Origin: Phlegmacium glaucopus
Lineage: Eukaryota; Basidiomycota; Agaricomycetes; Agaricales; Cortinariaceae
DNA: 64,000 nucleotides
Assembly: GCA_015039465.1 (NCBI GenBank)
Contig: MU130708.1
Span: 7,877-71,876 of the forward strand
Direction of reading: 5' to 3'
Below, piece after piece: positions 44,129 to 56,624 of this stretch. The stretch's first letter is position 1; every line of letters starts with the position of its first letter. The position numbers and the translations under genes were made by a program. The notes under the pieces were generated by a model. That model made no database searches. It saw nothing but the letters and a program-made list of their open reading frames with translations, and was not told where the DNA came from.

Positions 44129-45108
44129 ATGCCTCCTGCGCCATCGACAGAACAGAGCTTCCGCGCCAATCTTTCTCAATTCCGCTGGGCACGAGGGGGG
44201 AACAACGACACACAGCAGCCACAACAGACTACACAACCAGGAAACCCTTTTTCCCGATTCTATAACGCTGTCGCAGGCGATTATATACCATTAAGGTCGA
44301 GTGAACAGTCTAATGAAGATGAAGCCTGGTTTGCGCTGTCGAGATGGGAGAGGTGAGCTTTGAGGGTTTAGTTCTGTTTGTGAAGACCTAAAACTTTCTT
44401 TCTTTAGGCTGCTAGGATTCGGTGGATGCCTAATAGGAGCCGGTGTTTGTTTTGTTGTTGCATTCTTCACTTTACCATTCCTTGCCATCCGGTGCGTTCT
44501 TTTCACTTCTCATTCCATGATTCAGATAGTCAACTCTCCGTTTCTAGGCCAGCAAAGTTTGCTTTGGCTTTTAGGTATGTTCCCTAGGCCTATCCCCATT
44601 CAACTTGTTAAACGACCCTCATTGCGTCATCAGCCTGGGAAGCTTGCTTGTGATGTTTGGGTAAGTCTTTGAGGTCACGATCAGCTTTTACTGTGAATTA
44701 CATAGTATTCTGCATTGTAGATTTTCGGTCTTAATTGGGCCAATAAATCACTTGAAGCATCTAATTTCGAAGGAGCGACTACCTTTCTCTGTGATATATT
44801 TCGTGAGCTTAGGGCTTACCCTTTATTTCTCACTTGGGGTGTGTCGTTTTCCCATACCCTTTATACTGCCTTCTTAATTGTTATGACCACTAGGCCCAAT
44901 CCTATTTTGGCTCTTTATTGTGTGGCGCAGTCCAAGTACGCATTCCGACCCCTAACAATTACTACCCTTCAGCTGATTCCGTTTATTCGCATTTCAGGTT
45001 GTTTCTCTAGTAGCCTACGTCCTGGCATATTTTCCAGGTGGTACGCAAACGTTGCGATTGGGAGGATCACTGGCCCTTCGAGGAGCAGGAAGTCTATTAC
45101 CCCGGTGA
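44129..45108 (+). CDS. SFT2: SFT2-family vesicle transport protein
   Basis: Golgi tetra-spanning membrane protein implicated in retrograde endosome-to-Golgi traffic and SNARE function. Seven exons (44129-44352, 44408-44491, 44548-44574, 44634-44660, 44721-44838, 44894-44935, 44998-45108) give about 210 aa. The N-terminal cytosolic part is hydrophilic with LSRWERLLGFGGCLIGAGVC at its end. Four membrane helices follow: VVAFFTLPFL, the conserved KFALAFSLGSLLVMFGFSVL, FSVIYFVSLGLTLYFSL and VQVVSLVAYVLAYFPGG. The C-terminus is short. Exons 3 and 4 are 27 nt each and encode most of the second helix. All junction phases agree. It is convergent with NUP192. Confidence 0.9.
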
Positions 45109-45545
45109 TTTTAGAATTGTCATGGGATTATTATCCAACGAACAACCTCTATTACTTTGTTGGGGTGTGAATCTCCAACCTTGTGAGGATTACCTCTGAA
45201 CAACAGCGGTTTCACCCCTTTTGAAAGTCCTTAATCCGGCAGAACATCGGTCTGAGTCGCAAGCAAACGTCCATCCTCCAACAAGCCACATTCCTACTTC
45301 ACATGCTCAGGTAACTGGTTGGGAGAGTTAAAGAATTGGAATAATCCTTGTCTCAACGTCACACACCCCAACTATGTTCGGTGCTAATTGAAAATTAGTT
45401 GTATCACCTACACCTGTGTACCATTAGTTTCACCTCGTATGTCCGTCAGTTGCCAGTGCTTACATATAGGTCATTATGATATTTATTACAACAGGTCAGG
45501 TCGAGTCTACTATTGTCGAGTCATCATTGAGCCCAGTACTGTCCT
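45109..45545. other. Convergent 3' region of SFT2 and NUP192
   Basis: There are no coding exons. It is expected to hold two 3'UTRs facing each other across 437 bp. Confidence 0.5.
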
Positions 45546-48500
45546 TCAGACGCCGACACATAATCTCAATGTAGCCTCGGTTATCCTGCCAGTCGCGACC
45601 AAAGCATTCGTCATCCTACCGAAAAGATGAGGATAAGTGAGGAGCCAGTGAGAAGGCAGTCGAGTAAAACACACCAAATCGAGGAACTCTAGTCTCTGCA
45701 ACGATGGCGCAATTTTTTGTCTCACGTCTGCTTGGAATACTTCCGGTTCTGAAGTAGCCAATAGACGCATGGCATTTGCCACTGTCGTTTTGGCAGGTGG
45801 TAGGTTCATATGTTGAGGTTCGGCATAATATTCTACATGACGCCAGATAAGAAGCAGTAACATCTCCAAGGTGTCTATTCACGCAAGAATGAGAGAAGAA
45901 AGGAAGCTCAGTAGAGAGAAATATTACCGAGAAGGAACTTGGCATCATGCTTCGCAGTAGTTTTGATACGCTCAAGTTCTTGGCAAAGCAAGGAGCGTTT
46001 CTGGTCAATTTCCAGATTTTGCAGCAACATAGGATCAATCTCGCGGAGGATCTATACTTGAGTTATTAGTAATTGAAACAAGCAGCAACTCAGCAACTTG
46101 CCTCTTGCGCATTATCAATCCCAATAGAATCTTTGTTAGCCAGTTCTGCACCAATATCCGAAATTTGTTTCAATGTTTCTGCAAGATCGCTGCAAAGGTC
46201 CTCGAGTGCGACAAGGGTATCCCCAACGGTAGGTACAGTCGCTAGAGCCAACGGCGTCTATAAGTAGTTCAGGGGACTCATGGTCAAAGTATCCTTACCT
46301 GCGAAATGAGATATGCGTTCTTCATGGCGAGGCATGATCGTTATAGGCGATAGTACAAGAGCAATCTCTGGCTCTAAATAGTTACAGACGCAGTCAAGAA
46401 TTTGAATTTATTCGAGAGTCGTGGACTTACCTGTAAATTCACTTGCTCCACCAATGTAGGACACAATGCTTTTTCGCAAAAGACGTTCCTTTCGTCGTAC
46501 TTTAACATCGAATTTTGACTGATTTCCGAATCCTATTTTAGAATAAATAGAAGAACAAGATGAACTATAAAAATGTGTCGCACCAAATGCATATGCGTTG
46601 CATAGTTTGACGTCTGCCTCGGTGTGGGGTATAATGCGGGGAAATATTTTTCCTTGACCAAGACATCTTGCTGACAGGCCGAGGATAGCGAGATGGATAG
46701 CCCCAAAGCCAGAATTAGGTGATAGCTGCAAAATGTGTTGAGGAAATAAGAGGGAATTAAACATCAAACGACGCACGAGCTCTGTCTTAGGTACGGACGG
46801 AAGAACATTGGTGCATAGAGCCACGATAAGATGAATTTCTTCAAGTGTTAGTAAGTTTACAGACTCTGCTTCGTTTTTGAGAAGGATGGCAATCGTTGAC
46901 CCATGGTTTGACAGAAAATTTAAAGCCTGAGTACATTTCAGTCTGCGAGAACGATTTAGGAAAATCCGTCCTGACCTGATGGGTCGCTGTGGTATGTTTG
47001 CTTCCCAAAGTCGCAAGCATCACGTCAACGACTTGTAGTGCTGGCATGAACAGCTGGTGATATCGTTGAACGGCGGAAGGCAATAGAGAATCTTGATCTA
47101 CAACGAATTAAAGAGGGTGAGAGGACATTGCAAGACTTAATGGGCTCCATACCTAAGAACGATTGATCAGCTTCGGGCCTTGTGTCCAAATAGTCGCATT
47201 GAGCGAGAATCGGTAATAACTGGGCCTCGAGAAGGCGTTCCGCACCAGGTCGAGACTGGCCCATTCGAATGAACAATGACATCTTGGCTTCGTAAACATA
47301 AAGGGTGTTGAGATCATCTGCAGAAATCTTGAGCTTCAAATGGTGCAAACTTAGACAGAAACGGACCTGGATCGGGTTTTAACACGGATTGGAGACGAGA
47401 ATCCGAGTCCTTGAGACTTCGCACAAAATTCGATAAGACGCCGTGGCGAGTAAGAGCCGAAAGGACGACATGATGCTTCTCAAGACTTGATAATTGTACT
47501 ATGGCGTCGAGGAGCATAAAGGCTATCGTTTTCCATACTTCTGTCCCATCGATGGCGTCTCTTGCAATCGTCGCGACTAAGCGTTCCATGACGGGCTTGA
47601 GGACAGCTAGACCACCCAATTCAAGGGCAGATACTGTACTTTCAAGCCTTTCGTTAAGTGTTGAAGGCAGGAGAGACTCGCTTCCGCTGAATGCTAGATT
47701 ATCGCGCATGGCTGAGTGTGATGTTGACACAGCAAACATGTTTGCGTCGCTATGCTGAGATGCTTTGTTATGGTGTGATGATCGCATGAGGTGGATGAAG
47801 TTGATAAGCGCAGCGTAGAGATTTCCGCGTACAAGTTCGACGTGGTTATTATCCAAGATGCTCTCCAGGATATTGCGAAGAATGTTGTACAGTCTTTCCG
47901 CTGGTAAGGAACCTGATTCAGACTCGCCTCCCACAGACTGTAGTATGATCTGGTGTTGCCTGTCCTCGCGCAATTTGGTAACTGATGAAAGGACGGTCTC
48001 TGAAAGCAAAATAGCACTGGACTCTTCGATATTAGTTGAGCGTATCGCCACAGGAAGGACGTGGAGAAGATCGAAAAGCATGTTTTCTCGACGATTGTGA
48101 GGTAAGCGGTCGAAACATTTCATCAGTGCAAGGTCCAATAGTCGCCTCCAAGCTTCGAATCCACCCACTCTGGCATGAGAGACTTTCCGCCGATGGTTCT
48201 CGATAGCACAACTTTCCAAAATGTACGATATTTCACTAGAGAGTCGGTCGTTCTGAGCTGTCGTTGCGACACCCCCTTGGGTATGCACGGTCCTTTTCGC
48301 AGCTGACAATAAGCTCAGTAAGGCCATCCTGTCGACAATTTCGCAGCCAGTTGCGTCTCGGCAGATGCAGGATTGCAAATTCAGCGAACCCAGGTACTGG
48401 AGACTGACGGGCTCCACCGACAAACTATCAGCCCAGTCAAACATCAATGACTGGAAAAGATCAATGACGCGCATAGGTGACTGGCCAACTTCGTGGAAAG

Positions 48501-51500
48501 CAATAAACTCGTGTTCTTCTTCGTATTCGAAATCGGTGCCAAAAAGAATATCCAAGAGTTCAGACACTCCCTTGAAATGTCCCTTGTTTGTCAGAACATG
48601 CAGTTCGAGTGCAACGAGGTCGAATATGTAGGAGCGCAAACGGAGGAAGCTGCTCAGCGACACGACATTCGTAGTTACTCGTGAACCATCACCGTATAAT
48701 ACTTGAATGGTAGCGTCGTGAAGGCTTTGAGACACGTGTGCTGGAACTTTTGCTATCTGGCGGGCAAAGAAATCTTCTCGAGTGCGAAGATAGCGTGTTG
48801 TGAAGTCAGATGTTTTGGGATGAATACAAAGTTGATAAAGAACCCGGTAACAACGTTCAGCGAGCCCAGGAAGAGTGATGAATAAAGGATCAACTGGAGA
48901 TCCCATCTCGTCCTTTTCTTTCCGTTTCCCTCTTAACCGCGGTATACCAGCATTAACAAGCTCGAGCAAAATATGTATACTCGTTTGACGAGCCCCGAGG
49001 GCGTGAGGATCCTGAATTGTTTGATCCCCAACCTTACCACCGAAGAGTAGGAAATGAGCAATATTAGGGAAAGGCCGATTTAGTTCCGTATCTTGGATTA
49101 GAAGATCCAAAGCGGCCAGACGGTTTGCCTGTTCCAGCGAACCTGAGACCCCACTGTCCATACTAGGAGCTCCTGCCCCAGTTGTCTGCTCGGCAAATTC
49201 CTCCGCCAGTGTGATATCGTCCATTGATTCTGTGCTGATAATCTGCTTGAAACCAACTAAAATTCGTTCTGATTCTTGGCTTCTTTCTATTAGCGTGACC
49301 AATGTAGATGGTGAAATCGACAATGATAACTTGGCAAGAATTTCGACTGACAATAGCACCAGTTCTGAATGCGAAGGGTATGCCACATAAGCGGCCACAG
49401 CGGGAATGTACTGCGGTCCAAACGAAAGTGCCTGATCGATTCTTGTGAAATAAGAACGGCTGTGGATCTGGCCTACGAAAGGGGAGCTATTGAAGTTTGA
49501 AAGGAGAGGAATAAATACGTCGAGGAAGATATCCTGGATTTTTAATACGCGTAGAACAATTCTCAGAACACGAACGATCGTGTTGCGGAAGAAAGGATCT
49601 TCATCAGCTAACCCCTTCTCAAAACCTTCGAGACCCTCAACAATATAAGATAGAATGCTGGCCCGGAGCTGTGAATCTGTGAGTAGGCGTTTGATAATGT
49701 CGTACCCAGGATGAATGAGGATAGGAGTAAGGGATTCAAGATTCAGAGAAGGATCGTCGGGGCCAGTAATGAGTGACTCCAGGTTGAAACTTGCCAAACT
49801 TCTTTCAATGAAACTTAAGCAGAGATCGTTTGTTTCCCATCGATCAGAAGGCCGAAGATACTCGCGATTTGGGATCTTGGCAAAGACATTGTCAATTACA
49901 AAAGATATAAAGGGGCCAATACCAGGGAGGCGATACGGTTGTCCAAGGGACTCTGGAATTGTGTTCAGGGGTTCAGTGCCAGCAACCTGGTCTTGCAAAG
50001 ATATTTGCTTCGGGGTATGGATCAGAGTGCTGAGGAGTTTCAGGAAGGGGATCGTTGCTGGATATGACTTATGCGCGGACTCTATCTGTTCTAGCTCGAC
50101 TTCCATGCCTTTTCCAGTTGCCATAGACGCTCCAGTTGATGGCCACATGCGTACATTGATCACCTCCAATCTTTCCATTAACGTCCATACGGCTTTGCAT
50201 ATTTCAACACCTGCAACGCCGGCACCAGGCTCGCAAAACGCTGCTAGTGTTTCAAAAATAGCGCCCTTAAGCTCGAGTGGAATTCCCAAGGGGATCAGAG
50301 AAAGTAAAGTGGGGATGGCCCTGAAATGAACGTGTCCACATATCGTCGTACGGACAGCAACGGAATGCGTGATGACTGTTGACAGAACTCGAAGGAAAGA
50401 TCGAGCAAGAAGTACAGTTTTAGGACCGATTATGAATTGCTGAGATGTCGCTTGAGATATTGCTAAGTTTTGGAAGGAGGAGCTGAAGGGTGCACTCAGT
50501 CCTAGAGGTTGGGCTGGAGGTTGGCTACGTGGGTTCGCCGCACTAACTGCCCATGAGTCCAAGAGCCCAAAAATTGCCACCCACGACACGGAAGGACCCG
50601 AGGTAGATGACACCATACTCCCTGCTAAAACCTCTCCACCACCTCTTGCCATAAAGTTGTACGCCAGTTCACTGCACTGTTGTCCATTTGCCAATCCGCT
50701 GAGCATATCATATAACGCGGCTAACATAGTGAGATCCTGCGTCGGGGTTGACCACACTGCCCACTGCAGGAACGCTGGAAGGCGACCGGAAATTGATTCC
50801 ACGGATTCTTGGTACGTAGGTCTATAGGAGCCTTGTTGAGGTCCAGACCCCCAAAATTGGAGAGCCCTCTCCTCGGGTAGTGCTGCAAATAACAGACCGA
50901 TGAATGTATAAAGCATGGCGATATCCTGACGGGGCTCTGGCTCAGGTTTTTCTGACTCTGGAGGCAGAGTCGAAGCGAAACGTGACGCTGTTCTGTTACG
51001 ATCCGTGCGAGCAGTAGCAAGGACCAAATCTTCTTGTCTTTGTTTGATCTTTCGAAGCTCGGAGGAGGCATGCGTGATGAGGGATCGAACCAAAGTCTCC
51101 AAAGCGAGAAGGAAAACCAACTTGAAATCGCCTGGAGGCACTTCTCTTTGGTCTTGTTGATCAGGGTGAAGATTGTCAAGTAAGGAAGCCGCTGGATAAC
51201 TTCCGTGTCCCCCACTCAGATGCTGAATGGCTAGAGCAAGATATGTGAAGGTATCTCCCTGTACTGCATTCCAAACCTGCGTCTCCAACTCCTCAGTTTT
51301 GAAACCGGTGCGATGTTCCAAAGTGGTGTCATCATGCCTACTTTCTGTCAGGAACATGGTCCACTTAAGCAAAACGGTTGCTTTAAGACTGGGATCTTTC
51401 CATTTCGTTGATGGTTCAAGCTTCTTAGTCATGAAGGTCATAAGTGAGGCATCAGTAGCAAGCGTTTGCCGAACCGACGGGATGGGGCTGGAGGGGTCGA

Positions 51501-52442
51501 TAGGATCGAATGTGAGAAGAACCGCGGTTAAGATATAGTATGTTAACGGGTGACTGGAATTGGAGGAAAGCCATTCGACAAGCAGTAGGATTTCATTTGG
51601 AAGGAAGCATTTCAGACGAGCGATGGCGCAAAGAACAACGCCAAGATAACGCCGTTCATATCTGAGAGAATCATATCGTGCGTTAAGGACGTCAAATCCC
51701 AACGCGGCAGGGCAACCTGTTTTAGAGTGTTATCATTTTCGACTGATGTAAAGACCATTAGTGCTCACCTTGTCCGGATGGTACTACAGTGTTACTACCC
51801 GCATTCTTCCTCGCAGCATCAGCCTTTCCAATCAGAACGTCCAATTGCTCAATCTCTTTGAACACTTTACGCGCCATAGTAGGCTCTGACCCTCCCAGTC
51901 GTGAACCAAGTAATAACTCTGCTTTTACAAAGGTTCCGAGGCGCCGATACACAATGGATGCATCTGGAAGCTCGGACGCTTCAGCTGCCTCGAGAAGAAA
52001 TCGTAAACAGTCCACAAGGTGCCGCCGTTGTTGATGGAAGGTTGCGACCGTCAGTTCCATGCATTCAACAGGTCCAATATTGGGGTTGCCCGACATAACA
52101 TGATGTAATACACCTGCCACATATTTTTCTGAACATTCGAGTTGTTGGGAGAGGAAGATGGCTTGTCTCGCAAAGTCTGCGTTCACGGCGGCTGATTTTC
52201 CATTTATCGTAGTCTTTCCTAAATAAACGATGAAACAAGTCTTCAAAGCTCAATAGGTAGAGGTACTCACCAGACTCAAGCTCCCGTTGCTCTTGGGCAT
52301 TTCGAGGCCCCACATCAAGGAGTTTAAACAAACGAAGTTTTTGAACCATCAGCTCGTCGAATAGATCTGGTTCATCGTTATGGGATTCTGGAGACGACAA
52401 GGCCCGGTACAAGGATTCCCTCAGGCGGTGTATAGAGTTCAT
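45546..52442 (-). CDS. NUP192: Nucleoporin NUP192/NUP205, inner-ring scaffold
   Basis: One of the largest scaffold subunits of the nuclear pore inner ring; an alpha-solenoid that binds Nic96 and Nup53. Eleven exons on the minus strand (52442-52271, 52218-51769, 51716-47367, 47317-47153, 47097-46976, 46926-46584, 46532-46431, 46373-46299, 46241-46102, 46051-45928, 45874-45546) give about 2123 aa, in the family range. The third exon alone encodes 1450 residues. Recognisable blocks include ECMELTVATFHQQRRHLVDC near the N-terminus, LGFDVLNARYDSLRYERRYL, and KAESV-like C-terminal helices such as LEEIHLIVALCTNVLPSV. The intron 46052-46101 has a GCAAGT donor; no GT donor keeps the frame there. It is divergent from the Crinkler gene, with start codons 151 bp apart. 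Confidence 0.9.
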
Positions 52443-52593
52443 GAAGGTAGACTCTTCACGGCGCGTCCAGACTCCAGACTAGTTATTCCACACCAAAAAG
52501 TTATGGTTTAAGTTACTAAGTGTAACGAGTCACGAGGTTTTCTGTCTTACCCTCATTGTATTACCTTTTCGTCACACTAAGCTACACAAAACA

Positions 52594-54682
52594 ATGGACG
52601 TGGACAACGAAGACAACAGCAACCCCTCTGCCCGCTCAAAGCTGCTCTGCCGGCTCGTCGATAACGAAAAGAAACCTCTTAGGGGTATATGCGTAGTTAA
52701 CCCTACCAGAGACACTTTGGTAGCCGAACTCCAACAGACCATTACAGCCATGAACCAACACGACATACACGTTGGTGCAAGGCAACTCAGCCTGTGGAAA
52801 ATTTCGGAGCCACCAGCAGCTGTCGACAGCAAGGCTATGGACCTGATACTGTTGGCGTTCTCCCTCAATCCGAAAGATGTTGCGGAAAAGCTTGAGCAAG
52901 GCTCGCTTATTCAGAGTTACTTTAAGGAAACCCCGCTCGCGGCGCATTTGCATATAATCGTCGAAATCCCTAATGGTAAGTTTCTATCAGTTGCCTGAAT
53001 TAGCCCTAGTAATCCTGCCCAATCCGGGCTTTCCAATACGACAAAGGCTCTTCATCTAAACGTGCCCGACGTGGTATCAATAAGATGATCTTAGCCTGCC
53101 ACTTCCAATTCTGGGGTCACCGTCTCGATACCGCTCTCACGACCCTCCCAACATATCCCAGCAATGAAGAGGATCTGAGTGGTGATGTCTTACCGGGATC
53201 CCCCTTCCTGGGGGTTCTTCAAACCCCCTTTCTTGTTCGAGCCGAGTATATTCGAGTTTTAAACCAGGTGAAGGCAGTATGTGGTGACTCGTGCCACAAG
53301 TACCTTGCAGAGGTAACTGGGCAACCAGGGATTGGTATGTCAACTTCCACTGTATGCTCCTACTAGTATGACTAATTGTTGCCTTGTCTGAGCAGGAAAA
53401 ACATTATGGATCTACTATGCACTGCGTTACTGCCTTGGAGAGAAGCAGCCTGTCATCTGGTACCGAGCCGGCGAGTTCTATTTCTTCTCGGGCGGTGTGG
53501 AAATTTTTGACTCAGTGCATGGTTGGAGTCCCCCATTTACATGGTGCTTCGTTGATGCATCAGCTGCTAATCGACTGCCAGACAAGATTTACGACCCGGT
53601 TAACCAACTTTTCCCCATATATGTCACTTCTCCAAAAGAAGAACGATGGAGCAAAATCCAGCTACGAGATCCCAAACTGGTCGTCATGAACCCCTGGACA
53701 AAGGCTGAACTTGAAAAAGCGTAAGTGGTTGTGTATCTACAGACGCTGAGGATCACACAATTGCAGAGCAACACTCTATCTCGGCTGCAAGCTCGAGGAT
53801 ATTTCTGAACGACTTGACAATGCAGGCCCAAGTGCGCGCCTTTGCTTGCGCTATTCACAAGCCCAAATTCTTGACTTCTACGCCAACCGGGATGCGTCAA
53901 TCAATTTCGATACATCCCGATACATGGTGACTGCATTCTTTAATCAGGACCAACAATTGCGCATCGGCGATGTCTCTCACAGACTCTGTGTGGTCCGCCG
54001 TTCAGATTCGGGCAGTGTACCATTCATCCTCGAACCTATTTCAGCATTCATACGACATCGACTTCTGACCCAACTCTGGTATTGGGAAGAGCAAGACCGC
54101 GCTGACATGGTCAAACAATTTTCTCGGGTCCCAGGTACCGGCGGGATGATTGGTCTGCTCTTCGAATCCCATTACCAACACGAATTTGCCAAGAAGATCG
54201 ACATTTTCGTAACGCCAATGTTTCGGACTGCTGACTCGCGTTCTCGCTGGCACGCTACGTTTGGCGACTTTTCGGCGGCTCCCATGTTGTACAAAGCTTG
54301 TCAAGAAGCGTTAAGTTCTACTGTACATCGCCCTTTTTCTCTTTCCATCTCGCCGTCGGTGGTCCGGACATACGATCGCAAATCAGAAGTGGTGATCGAG
54401 GAAAATATCTACTATGTGCCACTCGCTGACAACGAGGTTGCAATTGACTCCTTCATCATCACCGCTGGACATCTTTACTTGTTTCAGTTTGCCAGTGGTC
54501 CGGAACACAGTGTTAAACGTGGTCTTTTGGCCACTCTCAACCGGTTCTCCTGTCTCCCACCTGTAGCAAATCAGCACTTCATCTTTGTTGTCCCAAAACA
54601 TCTTGCCAAATTCGCCTGTCCACACTCTGACGACGGTTTCTTGCGTGATCATATTCCGTATGTAGCACAAGTTACTGATTAA
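52594..54682 (+). CDS. Crinkler-type protein: Crinkler N-domain, P-loop NTPase, nuclease-like C-terminus
   Basis: Four exons (52594-52975, 53047-53334, 53396-53720, 53767-54682) give about 636 aa. The first 130 residues match the ubiquitin-like Crinkler N-domain: LLCRLVDNEKKPLRGICVV, a threonine-aspartate turn, and RQLSLWKIS. A short basic stretch (SSSKRARRG) follows. A P-loop domain carries Walker A TGQPGIGKT and strand-helix pairs such as PVIWYRAG and WCFVDAS. The C-terminal part ends with a restriction-nuclease-like core, ENIYYVPLADNEVAIDSFII followed by LYLFQFA, where ID and the Q/F pair sit at the expected positions. Related fungal proteins are intracellular or effector-like and may act on DNA; the role here is unknown. 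There is no signal peptide. The first intron uses an acceptor at 53046, because nearer AGs close the frame. Confidence 0.85.
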
Positions 54683-55117
54683 CTTCATTGGCGTTGGACT
54701 ATCGTATTATATGCCCTAGTCATGGACTCATTCTCCTAGTCACGGACTCATTCCCATTGTTTATCTGTTCGTACTCGTCGTAGCTCTGTTCTCCACTATT
54801 ACAATCACTTTATCATTCACCCATGTCTCGTCTCACTGCGCCCTGCTAACGGGTTATGGCCAGTCCCTGCTCTATAGATGATTTTTCACGCATACCACAT
54901 CTTTTGCATCCAGGATCAACCAAATCTGCAACAGAAAATAGACGTACATGCTACACACACTTCAACGATGACAGCACTATGTACAGCGAAAACATAGGAT
55001 AGCGAGATAATTAGAGATATACAAGAAATATATTAGATGGTCATCATCCACGGGGGTAAAATTCCTGTCGATGGTAGTAGGAGTGCCACTCCAAATTGAT
55101 GCACAGGAGTATTATGT
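54683..55117. other. Convergent 3' region, Crinkler / chromodomain gene
   Basis: No gene. A short direct repeat (CTAGTCAYGGACTCATTC, two copies) lies at about 54716-54752. Confidence 0.5.
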
Positions 55118-56624
55118 TTAGGCTATCTTGGCCTTATACTCAGAGAGTGCGACGGGAGCATCAGATAAAAGCAGCTCCTCGGGTTCCCAGGTGGCATCTT
55201 TAGCAGAATAACCAAACCAGTAAACAAGGTAAAGCGTCCCATCGGGACCACCTTTGTGATCCTTGATTGCCTCGATGGTGTATCGCTTGTCGATGACCAA
55301 AGTCTTGTCGGGTCTAAGACGGGGCGTACGGCGAGAAGGATGGGACCAAGCCTTTGGGAGAATCGGCTCCGCTAGGTGACGGCGTGTGGACGGCCCAAAA
55401 GAACGAGTAATGTGTGTTCGTTTTCCCTTTAATTCTGGGTGTGCGGCACGGCAGTACTTGTCGACTTCGCAAAGTGTGTGTTCAATGTCCGAGACGTCCA
55501 TGGGAAGTTTCTTTGGTCCCAGCCCGGAGAATGCCAGTCCCAAGCGCTTAAAGTGTTGGTCCTGAGTTTTGACCAGATACCTCATGACCTCGATCGCAAA
55601 GCCTGGGTTGCTATGAGATCCTGAGACCATGCTTCCGCCAAATAGCTTCTTCAGACCAGATATTGAACCAGGTCCGGCAATGACAAAATCGTTGCAGTGG
55701 AAATTGAGAACGTCGGTATAAGAGAGCGAAAGCATAAGCTGATAGGCTGAAAATTCCCCCATACTAGGAAAGGATATCAGGTACTCGAAGACATCAGCCA
55801 TGTAAGGCGCATCCAAAAGTTTGTTGGGAAATTCATTCTCCATGAGCACTTCCAAAAGGCATAGATGGTTCCTGTAATTTTCGGCATGACCAAAGCGAGG
55901 GGCCGGTTTGATAAAAGCACGCGTATACAGGGCCATTCCGCGATTAAAAGCAGCCGAAAGGACTTTTAAATAGCTGCTTCGATGATATCCCCCCCAGGTG
56001 AGGGGACCCAATTTCTCAACCAGAAGTTCCCAAGTTTCAATCTTAGTGAAAAGATTGAATAACACAACGCGGAAAACAACTTCCACAGGATCCTGAGGTC
56101 CCTTCTCGATAACTTCCTTGATGATATATTGGCAAAGTTTATCGAGGACGCGATATGTGTTGCAGAAGAAATATTTCTGGAGGATGACATCCTCAGTCCA
56201 TCTAGCGAAAATGATTTGTAAATCAATCCAAGAGATTTAAAGAGGCCGATACTCACGGTGCAGGCTCGCCAGCCCGGCGCCTGTCATCAATTGCCTTTCT
56301 CTCTGCAGCAAACCGCCAGAAGGTATCAAAAGCGACAGTGGGACGAAGTAAAATGCCATTTATGGCAATTGGTTCTAGCGCGGATGTTTTCGACGCGTCA
56401 TTGGTGGGTCCTCTAACAGATAGATATTTCGCGGACACTCCAGGAGAGCTTTCGTTTGATTCCAAGTGCGACGCGACGTCTGAGTCCGTGTCAAGATCGA
56501 TACACTCTTCCTCCGACTCAGAGAAAAAGTCACACGTGTACGAGACCTTGACAGGCTTTCGGTGTAAGACCGATCTTCTGCGTGAGGCATTGTCCTCCAA
56601 GGGTTTGGTTCGAATGGCCGGCAT
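55118..56624 (-). CDS. 5-hmdU-DNA-kinase-type helical domain fused to chromodomain
   Basis: Two exons on the minus strand (56624-56257, 56201-55118) give about 483 aa. The first 90 residues are acidic/Ser-rich and disordered. From about 100 to 345 there is a helical domain with FWRFAAERKAIDDRRRAGEP, PWTEDVILQKYFFCNTYRVL, DKLCQYI, LFNLFTKIETWELL, AYQLMLSLSYTD and FVIAGPGSISGLKKLFGG. This matches the 5-hmdU DNA kinase / thymine pyrophosphorylase helical family known from phage base-hypermodification systems and from fungi. Residues about 415-480 are a chromodomain (YTIEAIKDHKGGPDGTLYLV, WFGY, TWEPEELLL). Chromodomains bind methylated histone tails, so the protein may bring a DNA-base-modifying or -recognising domain to chromatin. 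Enzymatic activity is not shown by sequence. Confidence 0.78.

Noticed and set aside
49715..50329. 204-codon plus-strand frame inside NUP192
   Set aside because: Antisense shadow of the long NUP192 exon; Ser/Arg-rich composition results from reverse reading.
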